Assembly: GCA_905182985.1 (NCBI GenBank)
Contig: CAJJDN010000188.1
Coordinates: 45,985 to 73,636, forward strand
From: Paramecium sonneborni
Lineage: Eukaryota > Ciliophora > Oligohymenophorea > Peniculida > Parameciidae
DNA: 27,652 nucleotides
Direction of reading: 5' to 3'
Shown here: piece after piece, positions 1 to 10,442 of the stretch
Layout: each line of letters starts with the position of its first letter
Numbering within the stretch: position 1 is the stretch's first letter
Position numbers and translations under genes: made by a program
The notes under the pieces: generated by a model
The model's input: the letters and a program-made list of their open reading frames with translations, nothing else
What the model was told of the DNA's origin: nothing
The model's database searches: none

Positions 1-1510
1 TTGGCTTTTTATTATCCTGTTTTAACATCCCATAATCTGATTGACTTATCATCACTACCAGATGCTAAAGTAGTTCCATCAGGTGAGAAGCATACTGATA
101 GAACTCCTTTTGAATGACCATCTAATTTGGCTTTTTATTCTCCAGTTTTAACATTCCATAATCTGATTGACTTATCATCACTACCAGATGCTAAAGTAGT
201 TCCATCAGGTGAGAAGCATACTGAATATACCCAATGATTATGCCCATCTAATTAGGCTTTTTATTATCCTGTTTTAATATCCCATAATCTGATTGATTTA
301 TCACCACTACCAGATGCTAAAGTAGTTCCATCAGGTGAGAAGCATACTGATCGTACATAATCACTATGACCATCTAATTCGGCTTTTTTTTATCCTGTTT
401 TAATATCCCATAATCTGATTGACTTATCATCACTACCAGATGCTAAAGTAGTTCCATCAGGTGAGATGCATACTGATCGTACATAACTACTATGACCATC
501 TAATTTGGCTTTTTTTTATCCTGTTTTAACATCCCATAATCTGATTGACTTATCATGACTACCAGATGCTAAAATAATTCCTTCTGGGGAGAAGCATACT
601 GAATATACCCAATGATTATGACCATCTAATTTGATTTTTTATTATCCTGTTTTAACATCCCATAATCTGATTGAGTTATCACTACTACCAGATGCTAAAG
701 TAGTTCCATCTGGTGAGAAGCATACTGAATTTACATAAATACTATGACCATCTAATTTGGCTTTTTATTATCCTGTTTTAACATTCCATAATCTGATTGA
801 GTTATCATTACTACCAGATGCTAAAGTAGTTCCATCTGGTGAGAAGCATACTGAATATACATAACTACTATGACCATCTAATTTGGCTTTTTATTATCCT
901 GTTTTAACATCCCATAATCTGATTGACTTATCACCACTACCAGATGCTAAAGTAGTTCCATCTGGTGAGAAGCATACTGAATATACATAACTACTATGAC
1001 CATCTAATTTGGCTTTTTATTATCCTGTTTTAACATCCCATAATCTGATTGACTTATCACCACTACCAGATGCTAAAGTAGTTCCATCTGGTGAGAAGCA
1101 TACTGAATATACATAACTACTATGACCATCTAATTTGGCTTTTTATTATCCTGTTTTAACATCCCATAATCTGATTGACTTATCACCACTACCAGATGCT
1201 AAAGTAGTTCCATCTGGTGAGAAGCATACTGATTATACCCAATTACTATGACCATCTAATTTGGCTTTTTATTATCCTGTTTTAACATCCCATAATCTGA
1301 TTGAGTTATCACCACTACCAGATGCTAAAGTAGTTCCATCTGGTGAGAAGCATACTGAATATACAGAACTACTATGACCATCTAATTTGGCTTTTTATTA
1401 TCCTGTTTTAGCATCCCATAATCTGATTGACTAATCACCACTACCAGATGCTAAAGTAGTTCCATCTAGTGAGAAGGATACTGATGCGATAGATTTAGTA
1501 TGACCATCTA
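1..1510 (-). repeat. Twelve tandem 126-bp WD40-coding units
   Basis: The same block recurs at an exact 126-bp period: the motif gatgctaaa starts at 61, 187, 313, 439, 565, 691, 817, 943, 1069, 1195, 1321 and 1447. 126 bp is 42 codons, one WD40 blade. Units differ at only a few positions, mostly in the loop between LDGHS and SVCFSPDG. The unit at 565 is more diverged, and the promoter-proximal unit reads WDA and SFSLDG instead of WDV and CFSPDG. Such DNA-level identity implies recent tandem expansion or continuing gene conversion. The true copy number could be miscounted by assembly. Confidence 0.95.
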
Positions 1511-2141
1511 ATTTATTTATTTCTTGTACTTTTATATTCCTCCACTTACAGTTTAACAATAAAGCTCCATTTAGATTTACTCCACTAATATCAACATTTT
1601 CAAATTCTGATCCACTAAAATTACATCTAACAAAATTTGCGCCTATCAAACAACAATTCTTAATCCTAATGTTTTCAAAGCAATGGTTTGTCAGTTCAAT
1701 TTTCAAACCTACCAATAAATTAAGTCCGTTTGATCCACATTAAATAAATTTTTCATCAACAGTTGTAAGTTAAACTAAAAATTTCAACAATTAGACTATT
1801 TAATCATCTTTTGATATTTTTTATATTAGATCTTTTCTAAATTTTTCATAAAAATCTTCACAATAATTTTTATGATTAAAGTCATGATCTTTAAGTTATT
1901 TTAATATATTCACTATTTTCTTTATATTATTTTTCATAACATCTTCTACATCGGCATTTTTTTAATTTATTGCTATTAAAATGGACTAAAAATAACGTAT
2001 TAGATTTTCATCATCTGATAGAAATTTTAAACAGTCTGAAATGTTTTCTTTTCTAAGCATTTCCATTGTCACCTTGTATATTGATTAGTCCACATCTTTT
2101 GATGAAGCTAACAAATCGTACAAATCTTTTTTCCATTCCAT
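1..2141 (-). CDS. Pentapeptide + WD40 repeat protein, 3' end outside the window
   Basis: The frame is open for 713 codons with TAA and TAG read as Gln and contains no TGA. The ATG at 2141-2139 gives an N-terminus beginning [11 protein letters not shown]. Residues 1 to about 160 are charged and helical with no recognised domain. Residues about 165-200 are pentapeptide-like (IGANF, CNFSG, VNLNG). From about residue 211 there are twelve 42-residue WD40 units with core [15 protein letters not shown], then [14 protein letters not shown]40 units fold as beta-propeller blades and usually act as protein-binding platforms; no catalytic domain is visible. The array passes position 1, so repeat number and C-terminus are unknown. 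The pentapeptide-WD40 order matches the C-terminal half of the giant NACHT gene at 16480, so the two look related. The frame continues through all twelve repeats, which suggests a live gene. Partner and pathway are unknown. Confidence 0.9.
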
Positions 2142-2519
2142 TTTTTTGTTAAAATAAATATTATTGAATTTCTATTACTTTATATTAGGTTTTATATTAT
2201 GAGTCAAAAATATCTTATGCATTTAAGTTTAGATAAAGACAAAACATAAAGAAAATGAGGATTTGAATATTATTGATGTAAAATCAACACATTTTCAACC
2301 ATATGAACTTATGCAAAGCTTGGATCATTCAGAATATAGAGTTAAATAAATAACTAAATTTTGAAAAATTATATAAATAATTAATTAGTTTGATATATAT
2401 TAATTGACTAGTAGAATTAAAGTTGAAGATAAATAAAAGGAGTATTCTAAAAAAATTTAAAGGAAAAAAGTAAATCATTTTCATATATAGCAGTTTGTTA
2501 CATTAAATTAAAGGAGTGT
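2142..2519. other. AT-rich region 5' of the WD40 gene, no gene seen
   Basis: Very AT-rich sequence upstream of the minus-strand WD40 gene and before the first recognisable part of the kinase relic. It presumably carries the WD40 gene's upstream region. I see no conserved promoter motif and no reading frame that I would call. Confidence 0.4.
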
Positions 2520-3690
2520 GTAGATGTGTGATGAGCCTTTAAATTTTGATAATGAAAATGAAAAAGGTAGGGCATTCTGAATTAAAATAGATTTTTATTT
2601 TCCTAATTCAGATAATAAAAAAGAAATTCATTAGTATAGGTAGAATTCTAGAGAAAGTTATCAGTATATAAGGATGATTTTGAATGATATTTAATTGATA
2701 TAAAATGTTTTAGTATTGATATGAAACTGAGAAGACAGTCTCTTTAGTCACAGAGTAAGAATAATGAATATGATAGGATGTTTGGGGTGGAGAACTTTTT
2801 TACTATATAACAAAGATCAACATTTGATTGAAATGTAGGCAGCCAAAATAATAAGATAAATATTTACAGCAGTAGCATATTTAAATGAACATAAATAATT
2901 CATGGAGATTTAAAACCTGAAAATTCTTATAAAAAAGTAAGAATGATGATAAATATTCAATAAAATTAGTTGATTTTTGATTGGCTAGATTTTTCAGATA
3001 GGATGATGTCATAACCTAACCAAATGGAAATCTCATTTATATGCTCCAGAGTAATATTCATATGAAGTTGATTATTGATTATTGGTCAATGGGAGTGATA
3101 TTATATGTTATGATGTGTGGATAAACACCATTTTCAGGAAAAAATCCTTAAAAGATTATCATATTCGCATTTTCTAAAGCTGGATTCAAAGGAGCAAAAT
3201 TGTAGGTGAGGTTAGGGATTAAATTTAGAAATTATTAGTTATGGAACCTAAGAGAAGATTTACTTTTAAATAAGCTTATGGTATAATAGTCATGAATTGA
3301 TGAATTTAAAATTGCATCATGATGCAAAAAGGTTTAGAGAAAATTGTTAATGCATAATAAATAAAGAAAACAATTTTTGATTATGAAAATGAAATATTAT
3401 TCTTATGCATTTTCAATATAACTTTTTATTATTTTATTATAAAAATTAATAAAGAAGATAAAAAAATATATAATAATAATAAATTCATGTATAAAATCAT
3501 TAAGATAATTATTTTTCATTGGATAAAGGTGGTAATGGTATGATTTCATGATTGAAGGATTAACAGGATTTAAAAATATCAAGCATAAAGAATTTTGTAA
3601 CACAATTGTTTAAAGCTATGGATATTGATTAAAGAGGATATGTAGATTATAATGGATTTTATTGAGGCATTTCTGATATGCCCAAAATTT
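2520..3690 (+). pseudogene. Calcium-dependent protein kinase (CDPK) pseudogene
   Basis: Pieces of a CDPK lie in the right order but in different frames. A GGELF-like hinge is near 2785; AAKIIRQIFTAVAYLNEHK starts at 2839; the catalytic loop HGDLKPEN is at 2901-2924, with Gly where most kinases have Arg; DF*LAR is near 2972, where the Gly of DFG has become TGA (2978-2980). APEQYS is near 3042, WSMGVILYVMMCGQTPF from 3083, and PKRRFTFKQAYG near 3244. A degenerate EF-hand (MDIDQRGYVDYNGF) is near 3618, with Gly where the twelfth-position Glu is expected. Kinase plus C-terminal EF-hand is the CDPK layout. At least three frame changes and a stop in the DFG motif rule out an active enzyme. The N-lobe before 2780 is too decayed to recognise; 2520 is the start of a plausible acidic N-terminus (DEPLNFDNENEKG). 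Confidence 0.8.
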
Positions 3691-3795
3691 TAAAATGCGA
3701 GATTTCTTGAAAATATATAATTTAGAAGGATAGATTAAGATACAAACTAAATATATAATTTAAATAAAAACAAATTAAATAAATTTATTATAATA

Positions 3796-4236
3796 ATGAA
3801 AGAAGATCGAAAAAATGGATTGATGTATTTTTCCTACTGCAAATTATTTTATAAAGTATTTGTTAAACTGAGCGATAATGTTAAGGAAAGAACAAACAGA
3901 AGTTTAATTGGATATTTTATAAGCAAAGCATTTTATTATATTTAACATATACCAAACGAAGAATAAATTATAATACTAAACTTGTTCTGTATTAAAATGT
4001 TGAATGTTTAGAAGAAGACAGTATTAGCATTCTTGGTAATTTTTTTGGATTAAAGGTTGATTCCTTAAGAATAATTGAATTAAAAGTAAAAGCTCAAGAT
4101 AGGATTAGAATTTGAAATATCAAAAACTTTTTAATTTAATTTTACCAATCCTTATTAACTTATAATTAATACAAAACCTATAAGTTCATTTTATTCTAAT
4201 TGTATTATTTTAGAGCAGCAAATAAAATTCCTCTGA
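3796..4236 (+). pseudogene. Unrecognised ORF, 146 codons, possible decayed gene part 1
   Basis: An ATG at 3796 opens a frame of 146 codons to TGA at 4234-4236 in the ciliate code. The N-terminal part reads like protein (NGLMYFSYCKLFYKVFVKL, then SLIGYFISKAF). I recognise no domain. The next coding-like frame (4212-4685) begins just before this one ends and is offset by one phase, as a frameshift in a single gene would give. Frames of 60-100 codons arise by chance when TGA is the only stop in AT-rich DNA, so length alone is weak evidence. It could also be an intact small gene or noise. Confidence 0.3.
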
Positions 4237-4685
4237 TAATAAAGAAATCTGAGTAAATTATCTTACAGGTCATCAATTTAATACCCTGCCTAGTAAAAGT
4301 GTTAATAGAAGGGGAAGTAAATTTTCTTGTAACTAACTTAACAAATCAAATAATTGAAAAATTAAATGATTAATCAAAAATTTTTAATTTTTGGTTAAAA
4401 AACAATATACTTTCTACTCATCTGAAAGATATTAGCGTTTTAAGTAATGTTCTAGAAATTACTGCTAGTATAATAATGAATATTCTACTGGAAATAAAAG
4501 TTAGTGAAAAAATGTTGAGAATTTTTTTTAATTCCTTACCTTCTCATATTATTATTCATTCAAATTAGATTTGGCGTATCTTATTATGCAAGTATACTCT
4601 CTTGAACAAGAAATATTTTGCATAGATGTATTTGAATTTTATTTAATTATACATTTTTCATATCTATAAATTTTTAGGAATTTGA
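4212..4685 (+). pseudogene. Unrecognised helical protein fragment, possible decayed gene part 2
   Basis: The frame is open for about 157 codons to TGA at 4683-4685. It reads as a leucine- and isoleucine-rich helical protein (VINLIPCLVKVLIEGEVNFL; LSNVLEITASIIMNILLEIK) resembling alpha-helical repeat proteins, but no named motif is visible. There is no convincing start codon, and it overlaps the end of the preceding frame in another phase. I infer that both are remnants of one helical protein broken by a frameshift near 4215-4234. Function unknown. Confidence 0.35.
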
Positions 4686-5439
4686 GTAATATAATAAATA
4701 CAAGAGATGCGTATGCTGTCAATAGCTTTCCATTATTAGTAGATTTTTCTGCTACCCTATTAGTCAGAATTAAAGGTGTATTATTATAAGAACTATTATA
4801 CTGAGGTTGCAATAAAAGAGTTTGTTCGTTGCTACTATTAATGGTAATCACCCAGAATAAATACCAATAACATATAAATTTTCTTCTAAGTCCTTACTCA
4901 TATTATAGATAATTCCGCCAGGATTATCATTCAAGTTCACAAAAAACTTAAAGAAAAGTTTCCAGATCATCATAATTGCTGATTTATTTAAATTTTCAAC
5001 CATTTAGTTTTGCATAAAATTTATATAAGGTAGAACATAATCTAAATTTGTATAAACAATAAAAATTAGTTAAAATGATAAATAAATGTTATTAAAATTT
5101 GAAAACTATGACACTGCAATTATTGGCATAGCTTGCTGTTTTCCACAAACAAAGAATATACAATTATATTGATTTAATTTATCCCAAAATAAGAAATCTA
5201 TAATACTATTGAATATCTATTAATAAAGGGGATTGACAATAACTTTAATAGAAAATCCTAATTATATTTCAGTACAAGGTGTATTAGAATATGGACAGGT
5301 TTGATGCAGATTTTTTTTGGATTTACTTTACGAGAAAGAGAATTTATAACAAGGAGGTTTACTTACTATTCATAGAAAGCTATAGAAGATGCTGGTTATG
5401 TTGCTAAAAATTATAAGGACTAGTCAAAATCTTACTTAA
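4686..5439. other. No confident gene; short scattered coding-like scraps
   Basis: Around 4800-5000 the minus strand has two short coding-like stretches in different frames, including NDNPGGIIYNMSKDLEENL and then VIGIYSG. This faintly recalls the end of a trypsin-fold protease, but there is no catalytic triad and no continuous frame. A plus-strand scrap (ENPNYISVQGVLEYGQV) ends at a TGA near 5300. I assign no gene. Confidence 0.3.
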
Positions 5440-6032
5440 TCTTAGAAATTAACTTTAAGCTGGCGTTGTGTTTATGTTAGTACTACTTGCTCCTCATCTT
5501 TAAATGGTTACAAGAACATAAACGATTGAAATTTTTGATGGAAGATACACTATTAGTAACAATAGGCTTAAAAGCATGTTGAGGCCTCAATGAAAACAAA
5601 TTGGGGATAAACAATTTTGCAATTGGCTTAATTACATGCTCATACAGGCGGAGTATTATAAGACTTAGTAGGAGCAAATGAAGAAATGATTTAATAAATG
5701 TAAGATGAATTGTAGAGGTTGAATATAATTATGAAGTTAGAACTAATGAACACAACTCATTATCATTGTTATATACTCAAGAAGTTTAAAGAAGTGTTAT
5801 TACATTAGAGAATTTACTTTATCCAAGAAGAGAACAATTAATGGGATAAATCTAATAATTGATTGATAACTAAGAATTCAATAAAAAAACTGTTGATGAA
5901 GGAACCTTGATCAAGGAATAAGAACATGAAGCATTCGAAACTTAAGTTGCTGGATTAAATGATGCAGTTGGTGCTACTGTTGATGCATTAAATTTATTGA
6001 GCACCTTTACAATACTAGCACTAAATGAATGA
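5440..6032 (+). pseudogene. Probable trichocyst matrix protein (TMP) pseudogene
   Basis: Trichocyst matrix proteins are processed secretory proteins that form the crystalline core of the Paramecium trichocyst. Two frames join across one shift near 5716. The first reads TNWGQTILQLAQLHAHTGG, then VLQDLVGANEEMIQQMQDEL. The second, from about 5728, reads NYEVRTNEHNSL, then ENLLYPRREQL, then HEAFETQVAGLNDAVGATVD, ending at TGA 6030-6032. These resemble TMP patterns as I remember them: a GxGxT(I/L)L helix, an NYExRTxEHNxL segment and a terminal LNDAxxAVDEALxLL helix. The 5' part, with signal peptide and propeptide, is not recognisable, and the 5440-5640 section carries in-frame TGAs. It cannot be functional as read. 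Family assignment is by motif memory, not by search. Confidence 0.55.
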
Positions 6033-6394
6033 ACTTATTTTATTAATAAAAATAAATATTATATAAAAATATAGCACCAATAAATGTAGAAAGTTAAGAA
6101 TTGTATTGAATGAATTATAAAAAAAGCAAGCAGAAATTCTTACAAAAAGGAAAACTATAAAAAAAGAAAATTAAGAATTTTTCATTTTAGTTTTGTTTGA
6201 TAATTTTATAAATTAGAAGATAAGGTTACAAAAAAATAAAATTAATGATGAAAAAGAATACGTAGTTATTATTGTTAGATTGTATATATAAACCTTGTTG
6301 GTGCAAAAAAAGAACGCGCAGAAAAGTAAAAGTAGCTTGATGAACAAATATCAAAGGTGAAGGATATACGTTTACCAAAATCTTTATTAGGAAA
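6033..6394. other. Between-relic sequence, no gene
   Basis: AT-rich, with a short lysine-rich coiled-coil-like reading (KKERAEKQKQLDEQISKVKD) near 6307-6365 on the plus strand that runs towards the duplicated block. No start, no domain and no continuous frame. Confidence 0.35.
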
Positions 6395-6796
6395 TCATCA
6401 GTAAAAAACCAAAAAAAATTTGATATTTGAGATATAGAAAGTATATATTTTAATTAATCAATTTTAATTAGTTAGATATATAAATAGAGACAAATAAACT
6501 TTTATATGAAAAAGATAAGTAGATTTTATAAACTCTCTTAAGAGAGATTAAAATATTTTTATATTTTATATAAGTTTTTTAGAAAAAGAAGTATTAGTTG
6601 GTAAATGAAAGAAAGTAATTAGAGTGAGATTTAGCTGCTGATGAATATAAAAGATAAGTATTAAATAAAATAATATATTTTAGATTCTATTAAATTAAAA
6701 TAATGAGGGATTTTTTTATTTAAATGTAAATTTTATGATGAATCATATTAGAACATATCCTCATATTTTAGGATAACCAGCTAAAAGCAACGAGGT

Positions 6797-7035
6797 ATGA
6801 ATTCTCTTAAAGAATATATTAATGAAAAATTTAATGTAAAATATTGATTAGTAATAAAAATAGGAAATGGAAAAGATTTAAGAGCAGAAATTATTGAGAT
6901 CATATACTAATTTCACAGCATCGTAATTTAAAAGTTGAAGGAATAATAACTTTTAGAGGACTACGAAAAGTTCATGTTCAGAAAGTGAAGAGTCATAAGA
7001 GAAAAAGAAGGATGAAGGTAAGAACAATGAAAAAT
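6797..7035 (+). pseudogene. Decayed ORF inside the duplicated block (also from 7958)
   Basis: From ATG 6797 the frame reads MNSLKEYINEKFNVKY, then a TGA at 6845-6847, then IGNGKDLRAEIIEIIYQF and a basic/acidic helical segment ending EDYEKFMFRK and TGA. In a neighbouring frame a serine/acidic tail follows (SCSESEES, then EKKKDEGK); a further acidic stretch near 7202-7270 reads GSHDDSEYIEQKKSEKDSKE. It looks like a charged, partly disordered protein that has lost its frame. No family recognised. Confidence 0.35.
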
Positions 7036-7285
7036 TATAGATAATATTAAATAAGATTTAGTTTAATAAATATTAAAATATCTTGTGTATTTATTATAAG
7101 TAATTTAAATAAAAACTTGATATTTTATCTATAAAAAGGTCTAGTTGATAGGAAAGTATTTATGATATTTACTAATTAATTTTTTCATTAATCATAAATT
7201 TTTGGTTCTCATGATGATTCTGAATATATTGAACAGAAAAAGTCTGAAAAAGATAGTAAGGAACATAAAAATTAATTAATTATTA

Positions 7286-7322
7286 TATTAAAATTAAATA
7301 TAAATATTTTATTTAAACTATA
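7286..7322. mobile_element. 37-bp TA-bounded IES candidate, retained in copy 1 only
   Basis: Aligning the two copies leaves one 37-bp insertion in copy 1. The only TA-consistent placement puts it between the TA at 7284-7285 and the TA at 7321-7322, which collapse to the single TA at 8445-8446 in copy 2. Paramecium IESs are flanked by TA dinucleotides and are excised precisely to leave one TA. The right end, read inwards on the opposite strand, is TATAGTTT, matching the consensus TAYAGY at its first six positions. The left end, TATATTAA, matches TAYA and the sixth-position Y but lacks the G. A length of 37 bp falls in a size class that is rare among Paramecium IESs. IESs are thought to derive from Tc1/mariner transposons. 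Confidence 0.75.
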
Positions 7323-7554
7323 TTAAAAATATACAAAAAAATTTTCAAAAGTTATAATTACTTATATTATATAAAATAAAGATATTGGACTAAAAATAAT
7401 GAATGATGAATAATTTGAAGAATTTGTAAACATATTAAAAGATAAAAAAATATTAAATCACAAAATATTAAATAACTTAAAGATTTTTGGGTTAAAAAAA
7501 TGAAGAGAAAAGTTAATAATTTAATAAAACATTCAGAATGTTTAAGTATATTTT

Positions 7555-7555
7555 N
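7555..7555. other. Single ambiguous base at a contig seam
   Basis: This is the only N that I see in the window. It lies exactly between the two copies of the 1.1-kb segment, so it most likely marks a join of overlapping contigs rather than an unread base. Confidence 0.9.
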
Positions 7556-8678
7556 TCATCAGTAAAAAACCAAAAAAAATTTGATATTTGAGATATAGAA
7601 AGTATATATTTTAATTAATCAATTTTAATTAGTTAGATATATAAATAGAGACAAATAAACTTTTATATGAAAAAGATAAGTAGATTTTATAAACTCTCTT
7701 AAGAGAGATTAAAATATTTTTATATTTTATATAAGTTTTTTAGAAAAAGAAGTATTAGTTGGTAAATGAAAGAAAGTAATTAGAGTGAGATTTAGCTGCT
7801 GATGAATATAAAAGATAAGTATTAAATAAAATAATATATTTTAGATTCTATTAAATTAAAATAATGAGGGATTTTTTTATTTAAATGTAAATTTTATGAT
7901 GAATCATATTAGAACATATCCTCATATTTTAGGATAACCAGCTAAAAGCAACGAGGTATGAATTCTCTTAAAGAATATATTAATGAAAAATTTAATGTAA
8001 AATATTGATTAGTAATAAAAATAGGAAATGGAAAAGATTTAAGAGCAGAAATTATTGAGATCATATACTAATTTCACAGCATCGTAATTTAAAAGTTGAA
8101 GGAATAATAACTTTTAGAGGACTACGAAAAGTTCATGTTCAGAAAGTGAAGAGTCATAAGAGAAAAAGAAGGATGAAGGTAAGAACAATGAAAAATTATA
8201 GATAATATTAAATAAGATTTAGTTTAATAAATATTAAAATATCTTGTGTATTTATTATAAGTAATTTAAATAAAAACTTGATATTTTATCTATAAAAAGG
8301 TCTAGTTGATAGGAAAGTATTTATGATATTTACTAATTAATTTTTTCATTAATCATAAATTTTTGGTTCTCATGATGATTCTGAATATATTGAACAGAAA
8401 AAGTCTGAAAAAGATAGTAAGGAACATAAAAATTAATTAATTATTATTAAAAATATACAAAAAAATTTTCAAAAGTTATAATTACTTATATTATATAAAA
8501 TAAAGATATTGGACTAAAAATAATGAATGATGAATAATTTGAAGAATTTGTAAACATATTAAAAGATAAAAAAATATTAAATCACAAAATATTAAATAAC
8601 TTAAAGATTTTTGGGTTAAAAAAATGAAGAGAAAAGTTAATAATTTAATAAAACATTCAGAATGTTTAAGTATATTTT
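7556..8678. repeat. Duplicated segment, copy 2 (1123 bp, insertion absent)
   Basis: Second copy of 6395-7554 without the 37-bp insertion; it continues past 8678 into unique sequence (attatttataatgaa). If the duplication is an assembly artefact, this is the excised macronuclear form. The frame after the acidic tail then runs KNQLIII and KNIQKNFQKL through the junction until a TGA, whereas the insertion in copy 1 changes the phase. Confidence 0.95.
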
Positions 8679-9289
8679 TATTATTTATAATGAATACTTT
8701 TTGAAATAATAATATGTATCTTATATTTAAAATGTAAGAATAACAAATACTAGATGGCATCTAAATTTTATTAATATAATTTACTTCGAGCACTTAGAGA
8801 ACCTGAAAATTTTAAGTACATTAAAGAAATTTGAAATAGAAAATTTTTAATATATATATTTATTCATAATTTTCATACATGTTTAGGGAAAGAAGCTTTT
8901 ACTGATTTAGCAATATTTTTTAATCCTTTTTTTCATCCTCATTATTATTACGGTTTTAATGTATATTTCAAAAGAACATTTCCTATTGATGCTTATTATT
9001 AACTACAAAGATATAAAATATATCTATTTTATTTTGATTATAATTTTTAAATTGAACACGACAAATTGGATTCTATTATAATAATTATAAAATACCTTCA
9101 CATGCTCTGTAATAATTGGAGTTCTCATAAACATTTATTAATCTTTATCTTTATTTTATACTTCTTTCATTTTATTAGTTGCCTACATAACAGGATATTT
9201 AATAGGGGAATTTGTTAAGTAATTCATTCTTAGGATATCAAATTTAGCTGTCTCTATAACAAATACTATTAATTTATTAGATTCTAACA
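8679..9289. other. No confident gene
   Basis: The plus strand from about 8890 to 9330 is open in one frame (including EAFTDLAIFFNPFFHPHYYY), but it overlaps the tail of the minus-strand kinase relic and is rich in Phe, Tyr and Ile, as random AT-rich sequence would be. I see nothing else. Confidence 0.3.
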
Positions 9290-9990
9290 TTTAGATCTGG
9301 TTTATCACAAATATCTTCATCATTTCTGATGAAACATTCCATCCATACCTGTAATTCTTTTCTTTCTTAAATATGTTTTAATAATTCAAAAGCTGGTGGT
9401 GGTAGTTGTTAACCTGTTAATTAGAGATGAAAAACTAATCCAAGAGAAAAAATATCACAAACACTATCATAAGTTTTTGTCATATTAGTAATATTTATAA
9501 CTTCTGTAGCCATAAATTAAGAAGTAACACATCTACAAATAAAGATAAATTGGAAATTTTACAAAAATAGCTAAATCAAGATCGGCTATTCACTGAATTT
9601 ATATCTTTATTTTCAATACACTTTTTGAAAATGCCTTAATTGCCATTTATTATCCGTCTTCTATTCTTTCTGCTATAAGGAAGACTTGTTAAATTTCTTT
9701 AAAAATTTCTTAATCACCATCGAAATCCCAATATTTTTTCCTTTGTTTCACTTTGTAATCTTATATGTAAAATGTCACCTAGAGTCTATACATCTTCTGG
9801 TTTGACAATATCAATTCCATTAGAATGATTAGCACAAAGGAATAGATTTTTTTTTAAGATGCATTGGCTTTCAAAATTGAAGCATCTCTAAATATTTCAA
9901 ATCTAGTAGTAAAATCCAAAGATAGTAAGTAATTTATGAACATATTTATTTTTATCCTTTTCTATATAATACTGATGAAAAATAATATAT
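9290..9990 (-). pseudogene. Protein kinase pseudogene
   Basis: Read on the minus strand, the order is kinase-like but the frame changes several times. GIDIVKPEDVQTLGDIL lies near 9775-9830, KYWDFDGDQEIFKEI near 9695-9742 and ADLDLAIFVKF near 9556-9591, where DLDLA stands in place of DFGLA. RCVTSQFMATEVINI near 9490-9534 matches the activation-loop end RCGTPGYVAPEVI with several substitutions. TYDSVCDIFSLGLVFHLQLT near 9410-9470 matches the kinase F helix. I see no HRDLKxxN motif; the stretch that should hold it is decayed or deleted. The TYDSxCDIFSLGxVFHLLLTG signature is, from memory, common in a large Paramecium kinase family, but I cannot name the subfamily. Confidence 0.7.
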
Positions 9991-10442
9991 GTTTCTCAGT
10001 TATTACTCAATGTCTTTAATGTTTTTTTTCCTAAATTTGTTACTACAGCATCAAATTTAAGTTTTTGTAATACAAAATCTTAAGGCACAGCTTACTATAA
10101 TGATCTTTATTCTACTTATGTTTATTACTATAACATATAATTAAATATATACTTAAATTTTCAAAAAAAAATGAGTAAATTTTATTACAATAGATTTTGT
10201 ATAAATTAAACAATCCTACTTTTATTATTATATTATAAATCAAAATCTTAAATAAAATAACATGAATAAGATTAAATTCTATATAATTAATATTGAAAAT
10301 ATTATTAATATAAAAACTAAATAATATATATAAAATTTAGAATTTTATATCTTTTGAGTATTATAATATATTATTTTTTATAAAATTAACATATAAATCT
10401 TTGGTTGAATTTACAAATTACAGTTTAACATATTAAATTGAA

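Larger units (their letters stand above)
6395..7554. repeat. Duplicated segment, copy 1 (1160 bp, carries the 37-bp insertion)
   Basis: This block, starting tcatcagtaaaaaacc, recurs at 7556-8678. The offset is 1161 before the insertion and 1124 after it, a difference of exactly 37. I see no other difference in the stretches compared by eye. Copy 1 stops directly at the single N at 7555. A duplication abutting an N, with the second copy continuing into new sequence, is the usual mark of two overlapping contigs that were not merged. A true tandem duplication is less likely. Confidence 0.95.

Noticed and set aside
1..1510. A regular array that could be taken for a CRISPR or satellite repeat
   Set aside because: The 126-bp period is exactly 42 codons, translates as WD40 units without a stop and has no spacer structure.
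4639..4851. Minus-strand 70-codon ORF starting MITINSSNEQ
   Set aside because: Uses no TAA or TAG Gln codons, has no recognisable motif, and nearby frames on both strands are equally open; best seen as chance within decayed sequence.
6533..6546. Perfect 14-bp palindrome ctctcttaagagag as a regulatory site or terminator
   Set aside because: No loop, no adjacent gene start or T-run with a role, and present in both copies of a probably redundant segment; nothing supports a function.
8890..9330. Plus-strand open frame of about 145 codons (EAFTDLAIFF...)
   Set aside because: Overlaps the minus-strand kinase relic, is dominated by Phe, Tyr and Ile as expected from random AT-rich DNA, and has no motif.
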